From the NCBI GenBank assembly GCA_035041965.1, contig JAPYMA010000330.1:1-64000 (forward strand): a stretch of 64,000 nt of DNA. Direction: 5' to 3'. The position numbers and the translations under genes are program-made. The stretch is from Anisakis pegreffii. Lineage: Eukaryota > Nematoda > Chromadorea > Rhabditida > Anisakidae. Below the pieces are notes generated by a model. That model had not been told where the DNA came from. It was given only the letters and a program-made list of their open reading frames with translations, and did no database searches. Positions 25,401 through 39,000 of the stretch are shown piece after piece (position 1 is the stretch's first letter; each line of letters begins with the position of its first letter).

Positions 25401-26314
25401 TCTTTGGTAATGCGAATGACTACAATCATTTCTAGAGATGTTACCGTACTGCCCTAAACGTTTGATGTTTACCGTATACCTGGCTGTTGGGCACAAACAG
25501 CAAAAAATTACGGTAGTGGATGACTAGCTCCATAGAAACGATGCTCAGCTTGGAATGCAGCAGCTCCATGTTTCTTGGCCCAAACCAAATACTGATAATT
25601 TTCATCAGTAATCCATCTCATACTGATTTTCGATTCACCGCCAATCAGCAAAAATATTAGTCCACTTCCATTGTAAAACTTTGGATTGTACTGATAATGC
25701 TGGAAATATTGAAATTCCAATATAATTACATTTCTGACACAAATTTTGTCATTCTCTCATTACGAAATAATGATCGACCTTCGCCATTTTCTCTGAAACT
25801 TTGTGATCAAATCGACATAAAGTTTGGCGTATTGTTGATCGGTGCAAATGCATATAAAGACTGCAACGTTTCGGTTTCCTCGGTACTAGCCTCAAAAATG
25901 GCGTTGAACAAAAGAAATTTTACATTTCTCGAAATCGTGTGAATCGCCTGCCTAATCCTCCAGACATTTGAGTAGTGTAAAGATTTGGGGAAGAAATGAA
26001 AATACTTTTAAGTACACATCGGTTACCAACCCCATAAACCAACAATTCAATAAGCGTTTTTCATCTCTTACCTGTTGCCATGTTCTTTTGTCACTCGAAT
26101 TGAAATTGTCGAGTTTTTGAGTTACAGTGCCCGTTTTGACATCCTCCACGGCCAGTATCTGTTCGTCGTCTGCATGTTTTCTGAATGGATTGTTCAGAAA
26201 GCCGCCCAGCGGTCTACCAAAAATAACCCTCGGTAAATTTGTTGGTAAACCGATTATCGACTCGATGCTGACGAGCAGAGTCACCAATAACAACAACTGA
26301 CTGCAGCACTTCAT
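22487..26314 (-). CDS. Secreted serine peptidase, family S28 (prolyl carboxypeptidase / thymus-specific protease type), 11 exons
   Basis: Predicted secreted or lysosomal serine peptidase that would cleave after proline or remove dipeptides. Exons on the minus strand: 26314-26072, 25699-25512, 25105-24951, 24783-24700, 24458-24275, 24212-24104, 23979-23766, 23597-23498, 23239-23128, 22950-22851, 22632-22487. All phases close and give 544 residues. A hydrophobic signal peptide (MKCCSQLLLLVTLLVSIESI) starts the protein. Family motifs: EHRFYGASHP near residue 130, then the nucleophile in FGGSYPGSL (Ser about 189), the acid in NGSYDPWRSLG (Asp about 475) and the base in KGTAHCADMYP (His about 500). 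It resembles nematode paralogues such as C. elegans K12H4.7. The last intron starts with GC (AAAG|GCACGT) and ends with CAG; the join restores the conserved KGTAHC. The exon 5 donor (GATGT|GTTTCT) was chosen by phase and is the least certain. An AAATTTCAG lies about 18 bases upstream of the ATG. Confidence 0.94.
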
Positions 26315-26331
26315 TTCACTTTGTTTTACCA

Positions 26332-26340
26332 CTGAAATTT
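26332..26340 (-). other. Probable trans-splice acceptor before the S28 peptidase start
   Basis: AAATTTCAG on the minus strand about 18 bases upstream of the ATG at 26314. No exon was found further upstream. A strong acceptor just before a start codon is typical of spliced-leader addition in nematodes, but a 5' UTR cis-intron is also possible. Confidence 0.5.
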
Positions 26341-28831
26341 CTGCGTTTTTATGAAATTTGTTTTCCAACGGTCAGTTTAATAATTTGCAAAAAATACGAT
26401 CAACTCATTAATTTATTTGATGCCTTTTCGATGCCTTCGTTAAATTGATTTATTTGGAATCTGGATTGAACCCATCCTTCAGCTCTGCATCAAGTTCTCA
26501 TTGAAAAATGGAAGAAAGTGCAGATTGGGAAAACGAAACGAACAGATTCAACAAACGATAATAATCAAACGATCTGTCTCACTGATCAAAGGATCGAAGA
26601 AATCAGTTAATTGTAAAGAGTTGTTGGGAATTTGATGGAATAATGATCACGAAGAAGCATATGCGCTGGTGTGCAGACAAGTGCCAGTAATGTTAATAAG
26701 TAAAGTACTAATTGCTAGTGTTATCAACTAGAATGAATAGTTTTATCAGTTGCAACAAGACGCTGTTATCAGTACTCAAAGTGTGTCAATGGATGCACTC
26801 TATCGGATTAATATCTTGTTCATACCCTAATGATCACTGCTCGTTGACAATTTTTGATCACTTATATCAAAAAATTCAGCATTCACGAACAATTAAAATC
26901 GAAAACCACTGATAATTCTCTTTGCCATTATCAACTGACAATAAAGTTTTAAGTGATCGCAAATATTGTATAATATAAATGTTCTCTGAGACTCAGAATG
27001 AAGTGCTTTAAATTTGTGTATTCGGATTTCTGTTGGAATAATTTTCTACATTCACTTTTCCATTGACTTTCAAATAAAAGTAAACTATTGAATTTGTGTT
27101 TTCACTCAAGTTTGCAGTTTTGTTCTTGTTTGTTAATTTTGCTCTAAATTGTCACGACTACAGAAATGCTAATTTTCAAAATCTTTATTTCCATAAATAA
27201 TTCCTCTCTTGTACAACAGGCGATTTTCAAAAACTTTTTGTGTATTGACTGTGAATTCAGTGTTCCATATTCACGAAGACGTTATCTTCGAAATTACAAA
27301 TTAGTACTGTTCTTTCTTACGTTCAAAACAATTTCTATTCAGACTACACAATGTCATCAAGAATCACTCCAAAAGAATGCTTCATTGTAATGTTGGTGCA
27401 AAAAGCGCATAAAGCATCTTATTTATTCTGACAACGCCATCACAACAGACACAAAGCAACCGTAATGAACGCATGATGATTAAAATTGACAGAGTATTGC
27501 CACTGATATGACTGTCATGAGATAACGAATGCAAATAATTTATGATATGATTAAGGACAATAAATCTGAACACAATAACCATCGATTCATATTGATCACA
27601 CTTTAATGTTGGCTAAAAATAAAATGAATTCAATGCTCTTTGGATCGTTTCGGGTTGTTAACAGCCACATAATGGAATAAAACAACGAGTGCAAAGATTG
27701 AAACCCCGACCAAATTCGAGAACACCGCCAGTTGGACGTCAGTTATCATCTCGTTTTGCTTGATTTACAATTCACTACCTGCGTTCACCTGAAATACTAT
27801 ACATCGTCAAGCAAATTTACTGATCTTCCTCGACATTTATAATTTACACATTATAGCCACACTTATGGGAGAAAAACATGAAAAAAGAGAAAAACAATTA
27901 ATACTTGAATGGAAGTGACTGCTCTCGAACGATAATACGCGAAGTGAAGTGAAACTGATCAATTATATCAAAGTTGCTTTGATATAACTGACTAACAAAA
28001 TCGCTTGTCAAAATGACGAAATGTTATCTGAAAACAAAGAAAAGGAATTGTGAAATTCAACTCAATGCTCTACTTTGAACCATCAAAAATCAACGCATTC
28101 AAGAAGGAAATCCAGGAGTAGCCAGACATTACTCACGATCAATATTCTAGCGCAAACTGCAAACTCATTTAATGAAAACTTCGACGAATAACTCATACGA
28201 AGATTTTTTGACTGTCTCAAAACCATGTAAATGACTCAGATTTGATTGCTACTTCCAGAACTGCGCCAGAAACAAAGTCCCAAACATGAAAAAGGTTAAA
28301 AAAAAACAAGAAAAGTTAGAATTTCTCAGGTCTTGGATGAGAATGTATGTGCAACGTGTACATTTGAGAGGAGTTTTGGGCGAGTTGCCACAGTGAAAAA
28401 TTTCTTCGTTCAGTGAATCTTTGCAACAGAGACACTAACTGCCAATGAAGTTACACACAAAATCTGTTGGATTACGTTTCAGACGAATTTGTTGCAAAGA
28501 ACATTCACTAGAGGCTGCTTGGCTTATCTTGCTCTGCATTATGCCCAAATGTTGTATGTGAATAAAATATACGACGACGACTTGTCTAGCGATGAGATTA
28601 TCAGTTGAACGTATCAATGCAGTCAACAGCTAACGTTAGAGCATGTTTTCATTCGATTAGTTGTAGATAATCACGCGTCGAGAATTCAATTGTATGCATA
28701 GGTAGGTTTTTATGGATATTATCCTGTAGCATTTTCGCGTTTCGTTCTTCGACATTCCTTCGACATCACTCTTTATTCGTTCATTTATTCGTTTAATTAA
28801 CCGTTTATTTTTTCACATTTATTTTTCCGTT
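26341..28831. other. Intergenic stretch between divergent genes
   Basis: Lies between the 5' ends of the S28 peptidase (minus) and the PIP30 gene (plus), so it holds both promoters. I see no exon, tRNA or long repeat in it. Confidence 0.5.
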
Positions 28832-28838
28832 TGTTCAG
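28832..28838 (+). other. Probable trans-splice acceptor before PIP30
   Basis: A T-rich tract ends in TGTTCAG|GTCGACG, 25 bases before the ATG at 28864. It fits spliced-leader addition; a cis 5' UTR intron cannot be ruled out. Confidence 0.5.
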
Positions 28839-28863
28839 GTCGACGTAATATACTCGCGTACTG

Positions 28864-29967
28864 ATGACTGATCGATTTGTGAGTGAAGCTGAATTGGAGG
28901 AGGCAAAAAAACGAAGGCAAGAAGAATGGGAACGAGTCCGAAAACCGGGCGATGCACTGGGTTAGCAACCACGTTTTCACGATAGTACATTTTCATCAGA
29001 TAACTCGAAAGTACAATATCCTTCAGATTATGAAATTTCTAGCATTTTAATGCTGGAATATTTAGAAGCTCCCGATGAAGAAGTGGACAATCGTTCGTTA
29101 TACGATCGCTTAAAAGAAGTTCGTGATAAGAAACAAGCTGAATACGATGAAGAGCATCGTTTTAGTGAGTCTTTTTTTCAGTTTCAGTTATTCAAAGTAT
29201 TGGAATGGACAAAAATCAGTCTGAAATTTAAAGGGAGCAGGAAATTGTGAGAATTTTAGTAGTGAAAATTCGAACAAAACTCCATGAATTGCGAGTCACA
29301 TTGGGATAGATTGGTGAGTGGTTGATGAAATCGGTCTCCATGGTATATCATATCTAGATGATTCAAATGCTGTCAGTAATGATAAAGACGTGACTGCTAT
29401 CAGTATCGGTAGTATAATCATTGCCCTATAGTGATAACTTTAATTGTTTGAAGAAAACATGATTCGTGGTCTTGATTCGGACGAAACTGAGTTTTTGTCG
29501 AAAGTTGATGATTTGAAGGCGAAACAAGATCGTTTAATCAAGGAGGTGAGCATTTGACATGAGTTCCGTGATTGTTTTTTTAGAATATGGCTTGTTTTTG
29601 TTGGACAAATATGAAATTCTTTAGTGAAGAAATGGCACTGAATCGGTTTAATGAATGAATAATATGAGTGACCTAAACCGAAACAGTTCTATCAGTAATT
29701 GATGAAGAAGTTGATACGATTGAAACATTTTGAGTGTTCAGGAAGAAAAGGCAATACTGGGTGAGTTCGAACGAGTTCGGTGCAGAAAAATATCTGAAAA
29801 TGAACATTCATTGAGTAAAGCTCAGTTAAGACCCGAAGCGGGTAATTCGAGCGCAGCACCCAAACAGAGTAAACAGGCGGCTATTATTAGAAGTGCAATC
29901 AAGCGAAAAAGGTTCCTTTTATTTGTCGATCTTATATTTGGTGTTGTCATAGTATTACCATTGTTCA

Positions 29968-30015
<48 letters not shown>

Positions 30016-30725
30016 GATATTATCAGTTAATGTCCAACTTAAAAATGCCGGTTGGGTCCGCGTTTCCTTTTCATTCTGTCTGTCACGTCTCCAGTCGATT
30101 TAGAGTGTTTTAAGTAGTATTAATTCAGCACAAGTGAATCGAATGATGTGGAGAAAGAAAAACGAACAGCGAATGAGAAGAATGGAAATGATGTCGAGAG
30201 TGATAACAATAATAATAATAATGGTTCAGTTAATAATGAGAGAATAACTTATCCGTCAGCGATGAAAGTTATTGGTGTGTTACCCGGAATTTGTCAGTAT
30301 GCTTCATCGAGGTATTCTCTTATTTATGGGTATTATTGTCGGTAACACTGCCGTTGTTCCAATTATTATTGTTATCGTTATGTGTTCTCACGAGCGCAGT
30401 AGTGCTTTGACCGATTTCATTTCGATCTCTTTTTGTATAACTTCGTTCAATTTATAAACTTAATTTTGATCATTTTTCATCTGTCTAACATTTTGATCAT
30501 CTAGATTGTTTATTTCAGCTATAGTTGTTTCGAGATCAGTTGATGAAAATTATGATGGAGTTGAAGAGAGATTTTTTTGATGTTTTCAGTGATTCGAGTT
30601 CCGATTCGGACAGTGATTCAGATGCGTCTGCGTCCGAGAGTGTAACGGTGGTGCCTGTGCTGGTGAGGACCGTTTCAGAGAAAAGTGATAAAAGTAAACA
30701 GAGCGAAGGATCATCAGACGACTGA
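28864..30725 (+). CDS. PIP30/FAM192A (NIP30) family nuclear protein, 6 exons
   Basis: Orthologue of human FAM192A (PSME3IP1/PIP30), a nuclear protein known to bind the PA28-gamma proteasome activator. Exons: 28864-28960, 29066-29164, 29454-29545, 29742-29911, 30129-30311, 30590-30725. Phases agree throughout and give 258 residues (human 254). The conserved N-terminal block reads [20 protein letters not shown], then [26 protein letters not shown] and [17 protein letters not shown]. Near the C-terminus are [15 protein letters not shown] and an acidic serine/aspartate tract ([12 protein letters not shown]). That tract fits the family's phosphorylated serine-rich tail; CK2 phosphorylation there is known in human and is only inferred here. 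The middle (exons 4-5) is poorly conserved and Asn-rich. Intron 4 holds a TTA microsatellite. Confidence 0.93.
29967..30016. repeat. TTA trinucleotide microsatellite in PIP30 intron 4
   Basis: About 16 uninterrupted ATT/TTA units just downstream of the exon 4 donor, entirely intronic. Confidence 0.9.
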
Positions 30726-33018
30726 ACCTTTATTGTATATCGCATATTTTTTTGAAGATTTTAAACGTGAATATTTATGTACTCTTATTACTTTTACAAT
30801 GATAATAATACACGGAACACAAATGTGATTGTGATGAAACGAATATGAAAATCAAAGCAAAGTCAACTGAAAGTTTTAAAATTGCTGAGTGGCATAGAGT
30901 TACCGGGAGATTCACTCCATTAGCATAACAGACTTGCTTGACAGGACGTTTGCATTATTGCATTGAGTTTGATGATATATGTGAGAATATTTTAACGTGT
31001 TTTACGTATCTATGTGATGATTTTTAAGAAGAGACGGTATTGTTTCTGATGTTCCTACGAATATGCAACTAAATGACTATGTCAAATAGTGTATGAATGT
31101 ATATTTGTGAATGCTTTCGTATGATTATGATCGTTGCCGTCATTATTACTGTTGACCGTTTGAAAATTTTCTATTGTTGATCGTCATTATTTTGGCTGCA
31201 GTTAGCAACAACGTCAATAATGTTGTTTTCATTATACATTGTTTTGACTTGTTCATTATTTTTGTTCTTACGAGTGATTATTGCATGATTTATGTTGTTC
31301 ATCGAAAAGATCTGATCGATAGAAAGACTGCAGTGGGGGAGGGGTTCGGGAATCGAACGAATTACAACAGAGTGTCATTGTGTTCATATTCTGTGTAGAT
31401 GCTGTCATATTTTAGTGAGTAGAAATTCTCGTTTTAACTTTAACCCATTTTTACGGCGTTTTTGATTAATATTGTATGAACTCGAATGATGTGTTATTGA
31501 TGTTTAAAGGATGTATAATGTTAATATCGTCTTTTTTTTATAAAGCTAATAAATTATGAAAGTGGACCGATTTGAGGGTGTGCCCTCTAAATCAATGTGG
31601 AACGGAAGAGGAGAGGTACATTACTTTAGTGTCGTTTGTTCCCCACAGCTCCGGCTTCAAATGAAATGAGACTTATCGCTTCACAGTGACTAGGAGTAAA
31701 TGGAGTTGCACACCTAATTGTAAGCAGAACTATAAGTGGAAACTCTGAGGTGACAACTATCAACCACTTTTTTAGTGGACAAAATGCTGTGGGTTTTTTT
31801 TTTTCGGTGCTACATTCGACCATTTTAATACTCAGCATATGCGTATGCGGTAAAGTGGCTGATAATCCTACGAATTAAGTAGTCAACAACTTCGGCAAGT
31901 TATGTGATGGGTATTTGTAATTTTGCGGAAAAATGTGAGGCGATTATCTCAGGTATATCCAGTATCATCATGAGAATTGTTCTGTTGTCGCACCGGATAC
32001 GAATACTAAAACATGCATAGTTTTGTGAGGAATAAAGCCCACTTTCGGATGTTAGCCAATGTTCCGGAACGAAACCTCGCCTGTGTAAAATGAATATAGG
32101 TCATTCATGGTATGCGCGCTTCACGAATTTTGCCACCCTAAAATAGGATTTGGCTCAATGAAGCAAGTCACAGCACCGATCGAACTGACTGTTCAGCATT
32201 CCAGCCGATCTTCGAAACCGTTCGGTCGAAACTCGAATATCTGACTTCCGAGCGAAATTTGTTCGGTCCTTCTGATCGACCGTCACTGGTGCCACCATAA
32301 AGTTGACAGCTGGCGAATCGTCACCTCTTTGGCCACACCTCTTAGTATGGCTGGCTCCGCCTTTTGGCATTCCTTTTCGTGGTGGTTTGGCTTAGAGCTC
32401 TGGCGTATCCTCTTCTTCGTCCTTGAGTTAGCTTTTTTTTCGGAATAAGGAACAGGGTCGTGAATTTTTGCGCGTTTTCTTGCGTTACAGCATTATCACG
32501 TGAAAAGTGCAGTTTGCTGCTGTCAAATTACTCTGCTATGTGTTCTTGCATGCTGCATCTCCTCTTATGTTTCAACGGTTTTTTGAATTGATTGCTTAAA
32601 ATGCCCAAACGGGTTTGCGAATATGCTTCGGAAAGTAAATGGTTATCGTGAAATATGTTTTTGGATGATAAATTATCGAGGATTTCTGAGATCAAAGCTC
32701 GGTACTTTCGCTGATAACGGGCGTCATCGAGCCATCACAGATGCTCGTGTGCTCATGTGCTTCACATATGAATCGAAACCTGTGCGTTAGCCTCACCATT
32801 GGGCTAAGCATAAGTCTAAGCTTGAGCATACTCCTGATTTGACTTCGAATCACATATCTACTCACGGGGCAAAGTGGTAATCTAAGCGCATGCGCGCAGT
32901 GGCGCTCATTTTCAGCAAAAGTGCCCAAGGCTCAAACAATAGATGGCCAAATGCGTTTCAGCGGTCGGAATTTTAGCGTTTTGAATTTGCGGATTATTTG
33001 TGATTATTGTCACTTATT
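30726..33018. other. Intergenic stretch between PIP30 and ATRX
   Basis: No supportable exon. Contains the PIP30 3' UTR, a possible poly(A) signal (AATAAA in TAATAAATTATG near 31546), and the element-like block at 32696-32932. Confidence 0.5.
32696..32932. mobile_element. MITE-like element with TTAGGC-like core
   Basis: The left end (GCTCGGTACTTTCGCTGATA) matches the reverse complement of the right end (TTTTCAGCAAAAGTGCCCAA), forming an imperfect terminal inverted repeat of about 35 bases. The centre holds inverted telomere-like words (GGGCTAAGCATAAGTCTAAG). The termini resemble those at 11485-11718. No open frame suggests a transposase. Confidence 0.55.
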
Positions 33019-33026
33019 GTTGTCAG
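33019..33026 (+). other. Probable trans-splice acceptor before ATRX
   Basis: GTTGTCAG ends 16 bases before the ATG at 33043, with no supportable upstream exon. Fits spliced-leader addition. Confidence 0.45.
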
Positions 33027-33042
33027 GTGACAGAAGTTGAAA

Positions 33043-36000
33043 ATGGCAACCAGTTATGTGCCTAGTGATCAACGAATCATACCCACCGATGAGATGGAGT
33101 TGATGTTGGGGTCACTGAACAAAGTATTGGAATGCCTTACGAAATGCTCGTATGACTTCGAACAGGTTCTTTAATTCCCCATCATCCATTGTGATTCCTT
33201 GTTAATATAAATTTTGACGTTTGTTTGCTGTGTCAAAAACAGTCAGCGAATGCAATGAGCATATCTGGATAACTTAGACGCTAGTGAAATCAAATGGCAT
33301 TCACGATTTCGCGGCTGATCTGATTCTTTGCGAATACAGTCGAGCGCTATTGCAGATTCGTTGGCAAGTGCTGAAATTTGTGACGTATCGAGACGCAATC
33401 GGGAAAGTGGATGAATTTCGCAGTGTCTTTAACACATATCGAGTATCGCTGAACAACGGTATTGACGATCTGATTCGTGTGTTCACACAATCACTGCAGA
33501 ACACTTCTTATCCTCGCAAGATCGCCAACGACGACGTACAGTTGATTCATACAGCAGGTATTAATCAAGATTCATCAACACTCTAAGTTTACGCTTGAAA
33601 TTTTCATTTAAACCTCGACCAGTACCTTTGCTTGCAATATTTTTCATGTGCTTGTTTATTGCTATCGGTTAACGATATGATTGTGAATGGTTCCATTAAA
33701 ACAGATAACACGCAGCTACCATCTTCATCATTCTCAACAATAATAAACCATAACAACAGCGATCTGACGGACAATCGTATTACTATTCACCCATTATTAC
33801 CACCACAAATAGATGATGACAGTTTTTCGAAAAACACCGACGAATCAGTTATGAATGGGTCTATTTGTTTGAATTCAACGCAGCAACGGTCAGATGTTCG
33901 AGTTGTACAAGAGGTTATTTTCGATTTGATTGTCATTATTATTATCGTTATTATTCATTCACGTATCTTTACTGCTATCAGCCTATACATTCGACGTACG
34001 AGTCATTCTAGTATACTGATAGTTATTTTCGAATTTCAGCAACTTCCACAAAATAACGATGAATTATCGAATCAAAATGGAGGAATAAGAGCGGAAGATA
34101 TCATGGAAATAGTGGAAGATTCACTCGATAATATCGATGTTTTTACTGACACTGATAACGATAACGCTCATAATAATAATAGCAGTAATTCATCTAAAGT
34201 TATCGACAAGGAACAGATGGTCAGTTGTTTGAATTCACTCCAAACCTTCTCATTTTAACAATTCTATCAGAGTTGAGTTTGAAGATGACTACTCATGTGT
34301 TATTGTGTGTTGTTAAGACGGTCTGTAATCGCGTTCAAATATCAAATATTCATGTGATGGTGATGTATATTGAATTGAAAGTTTGAGTATGACTGTAAAT
34401 TGATGTATTATGCCGCTTGTCAAGCTGTCACTAACAAAAGTCACTTGGAAACAACTTAATGGATGATTACTTCGGGTGATTAACGACTTGGATTGAGTGA
34501 AACGAAAATTTTTTGCTGGTGTGTGAGTAGTTGTATCGATATATCATGACAACACTAGACAGTGTTGAATTCCGAAAAATCCATCGCAACATAGCCTTAA
34601 TGTTTGAGAGTGCAAAAGCAATGAGAAGAGAGGAGACGATTTTATAACGTTTGAAAGGTAGGCGCGCTTTACATATGTGAAATGAGTTTGGTTAGAGTGA
34701 GTTGTGAAGCAGCAGATGATTGATGTAAAGTGTCTTGTAGAGCAGAGATAGAGACGTGGAAATAATTTGTTTAGAGATTAGCGAACGATGCTGAATGAAA
34801 GGGCATTAAAAATTTACAGCAAGCATTTTGTGTCTTTTCATCTGGCAATTTATCTGCGTCTGTTTGCATTGCTTTATGTGTCTTCTATCAATTCAAAATC
34901 CTCAAATCCAACGTCACTTCCAGATGATTTCGGTGCAGTTTTAGACGACTCTCCCCATGAATTTCATTAAGCTAGAAATTCGGAAAACTCTCATTAGTTG
35001 TTGCTAACTCGCAGCAGTTGTTTGCTGATGGCACATTTGCATTGCATATCATCTGTAACAATCGATCAGTAGAAATTTTGGCATAAAATACTCTGAATCG
35101 AATGGCGGATATGAAGAAGTGTTTTGGCGGTTTGAAAATTTAGATTTTTAAAGTATCCATTTATGTTCCAGGTTATAAAAGAGTTTGGTTGTACGACCAA
35201 TGTGAAAATTGTGCAACCGAAACTTAGTCGGGAGATCGAAGAGATCATGAAAAAATTGGAGGTAGTAAAAGTTTGTTGTAACAATAAAAATATATAAAGT
35301 TCTGTTAATTTTCTATTTTTTTTAGAAGTGGTATTTCCTCGAGAATAGTAATAATGATAATAATAGTAATGGCTGTTGCTGTTTCGTTTTGTCTTTTAAT
35401 TTTTTCCATTATCCTCGTGCTATTGTCCTTATTCTGTATCGTAACAGTAAATTAATTTGTAATATTTTCACAGCATAGAACATAGCAATTTCTGTCCAGT
35501 TGATCGTTGGAAATAAATTTTTAATAGGTGATAATTCTTCAGGAAGAAGGTACGGAAGATGATGAGAATAATAATGGCATGGTATCAGAAGGGTTGGTAG
35601 CATCAGAAACCGAATCGAGTCTTCAGAAGGAGATTGGAAGTGAACAGGGCACGACGAGTGAAAGGCGCACAGACAGTGGAGATCTCGAGAAGGCATGATT
35701 TATAGATACGTATATATCATTGGCATTTCTGTGATTTAGGGGCACAAAGGGCACAAAAAACGTTGAATTCATCGTTTTGTTGTTCTGATTCATTTGTTGT
35801 TGTTGTTGTTTCGAGATGAAAGACAACGATAATAATAATAATGATGACATCATCCGCTCGCGTAATTAATTGCAAAGCAGCATTCGTATTGTTATTATTA
35901 TTGTACTTCAATGATAATGATAATAACAGTGACAGTGGTGATAACATTATATATTCAGACGGATGATCATTCTGATGTTATAACTCTTCTTACGGTTGAT

Positions 36001-39000
36001 ATTTGGGAATAAAAATAGAATATATTATATAAGTGTATTGAACACAACGAATCGTACACAAAGGATTTGCTGGCAAGAAATTAGTTGTTTTGTCCGATCG
36101 AGGAAAGTATTCGGTGTGAGAAGGGAACGTTTGTGATGCTCTTTTGTGCCCATAAATAGCAGAAGTGCCAGTGGTCGTTTCGTTCAAACGACCAGGAAAC
36201 AAATTCTGAGTGAACTTTTTACTGAATACTAATGTGAAATAGTAAGATGAATTGGGGTGTGTTATAATGTTTCAAGGCAAATTTATAAACAAATCAGTAT
36301 GGCAGAGGTGAACATTATAGAACTTGATTAGTGGAATTAATTCGCCAAAGGATTTAGGGTGGCATATGATGGGTATCATTATGAGTGATATGATAGTGAT
36401 GATAAAGTTTCAATAATTTAATGGAAGTTAGTGGCTCAAGGTAGTGATACTTACGACTGATAATTGAACGTTACCTTATCGCTGGTGAGAATTTTGAGTG
36501 AATTTGTATGCGAATACTTTTGCGTTATCCAGGAACCGAAACAGGTAATCGCGATCACATCAAATACCCAACGATCGAATGCATTCGCCATGAATCTAAA
36601 ACTTTGAATGAAATTAAAATAAGCAAATTTATAAGTGTGTTTTGACCAGTTAGGTTGATGGAGTAAAACCGTGCCGAAGTGCTCGAACCAAACGTACACT
36701 TAGTATGCAAGGCGATAAACTGATTACTCAATACGTCATCTCTCGATTTGTCAATGAAATGAGGCGCGCAATGAAATGATCACTTATAGTTGTCAGATCA
36801 TACTATTAGGAACTTTTTATTTCAAGTAGGGCATAAGTGTTACGGCTGGCGCGAGAATGAAGAGTGAATGGTGCAGTGAAGAGATGCACTCCATCGTAGA
36901 CAATTGATCTTCAGTTTGATTGGATTGCATTGGAGTTGATCTAGAAGCGAGTGGCTGATCAATGATGGGAATTCAGTTGCACTCAGAATACTTTTTAATG
37001 GATCGAAAAGAGAAGAGGCTGGAAAAGAATCAATCAGCCACGGAGATGGATTTGAAACTCATCGAAGGGAATATAGCATATCGTATAAGCACGAGGAACA
37101 CATGCATAGGCAACGAACTGATACAATTAACAAATTGCATGCAATTGAAATGGATCTGATCAAATATGAAGAAGTATTAGGGATAGTGACTACCAATCGG
37201 GATTGTGATACTAGGAAATGACTTTGTGAAGTGATAATCTTTAAGTGACAGTACTGGAGCAAATTGAATTCTGAAATTTGAGTGAGATTATTTGAAGCGT
37301 AGAAAATGAAATGCAAACATGAAGTTGCATTAAGAAACGGTGGGACTGATCACACATAACAACGTTCAGCTTCATTACAGTCGTATATCAGAACAATAAT
37401 TTTTTTTTCATTCTGTAACGTTCACGCAATTAAGCCTTTCGTTAATTGTTGTCGAGAAAGAATTGTGAAACGTTTTCAGAATAGCAAAGGTGCTGTGAGT
37501 GAGTTGCAAGAGGATGCATCCGAGGACGACGGAGGAGGAGTGAAATCGGATGTGGATGCAGCAGCCGAAAGTGTGATGGATTCTGATTCTGAACTGAACA
37601 GTCTGATCAGAAGCTGTAGAAAAGAGTTGAATAAAGACGATAATGATGGCGGTGGTGAGCAGGCGTCGAGCAATGCAACCAGTAAAACGAGTAAAACTGA
37701 AAAATCGTCAACAAATAAGTCGAAGTCGAAGACCAAAAACGATTATGGACCCGAATATATGTATGAATATGATGAAGAAGATAGTGATGGTGGAGAACAG
37801 TGTGAAGCGGTATGTTATTATTAGAGAGCAAGCAAAAAGTCAGTACGGAAAGGAGAATACTAAATCATTTGTTCCGTAATGTTTTCGTGACCAATAAGGA
37901 GTACAAGTTAATGAAGTGAACTGGATGCATCGAATGCTATTGAATAATTTGAGAACTGAATGATTCGAAAGTGTTTGTAACATGTGCGATAAGCCGTTTG
38001 TATATTTGAATCCAATTCAGAATTGTTTCAGAATGAAGAAAATAATACTGCGGAATCATCAGAGAAAAGTAACGACGAAACGAAAGACGAACCAGAAAAA
38101 CTTAGAAGATCCAAGCGAGGTGGTGGTGGCGGTGGTAGTATTAGCACTGAACAGCTGAAAAAGGAATCGAAGAAGTAATATTTTAATCTTAAATCATAGC
38201 CGCATATAACTGCCAGTCGTATGAATCCTTTATCACAGTATAAATCAATCACCAATCATATGAACAGGTATAATACTGATGAGAATAGTAATATCAGTGA
38301 TAAAGATAATATATCAGTTGTAACAATAGCAGTGATATTGAGAAACAAAAATAAGGACATGCTCATAATCAGCATATCCTATCGCTGGCTTGCGTTTGAA
38401 AGAGTTTCAGATTCCGAATGAAATCGTGGAATTGTTCCACTTTCATTTCACTTTCAATTGTTCCACTTTCATGTCAGATACTGATTGTTGCATAATTATT
38501 TTGAGTATCAATTTGAGAATTTTTGCAAGGGTTTTTTCGAGTGTTAGAAGTATTTTGGAGAGATTCGTTTCAATTTTAGAGCAAAATTGCGCAAAGATTG
38601 TGAAGAGGTTAAGGAAGAAAGTATCGATGGCAATGACAATGACAGTGAAGAGCATGATGAAGTGGATGAGGAGAGTCCGGTTGTTATTGTAAGTTTTATC
38701 GTTGTTTGACGCTGCCGTCATCGATTACGAATGTTTCACTCATCACTGTACCCATCGATCATACCACTTCCCAGATAGAATGTTTCTGATTGTTTTGAAT
38801 TGCTCGCAAGTCACGACCATAAATTCATCAATGACTATAAAGATGGAAGGAAGTTTGTTGCGTGATCGCATTCGCGACTGCAACTTAATGAATCGGGAAG
38901 GTGAGTGCAATCGGCGCCTTATAGGTGACGATTACAGAGCAGTGATCGTTGTCATTTAGTGTAAAAACTGACTTTCGAATACGACCAGAAAAGTGTGTCT

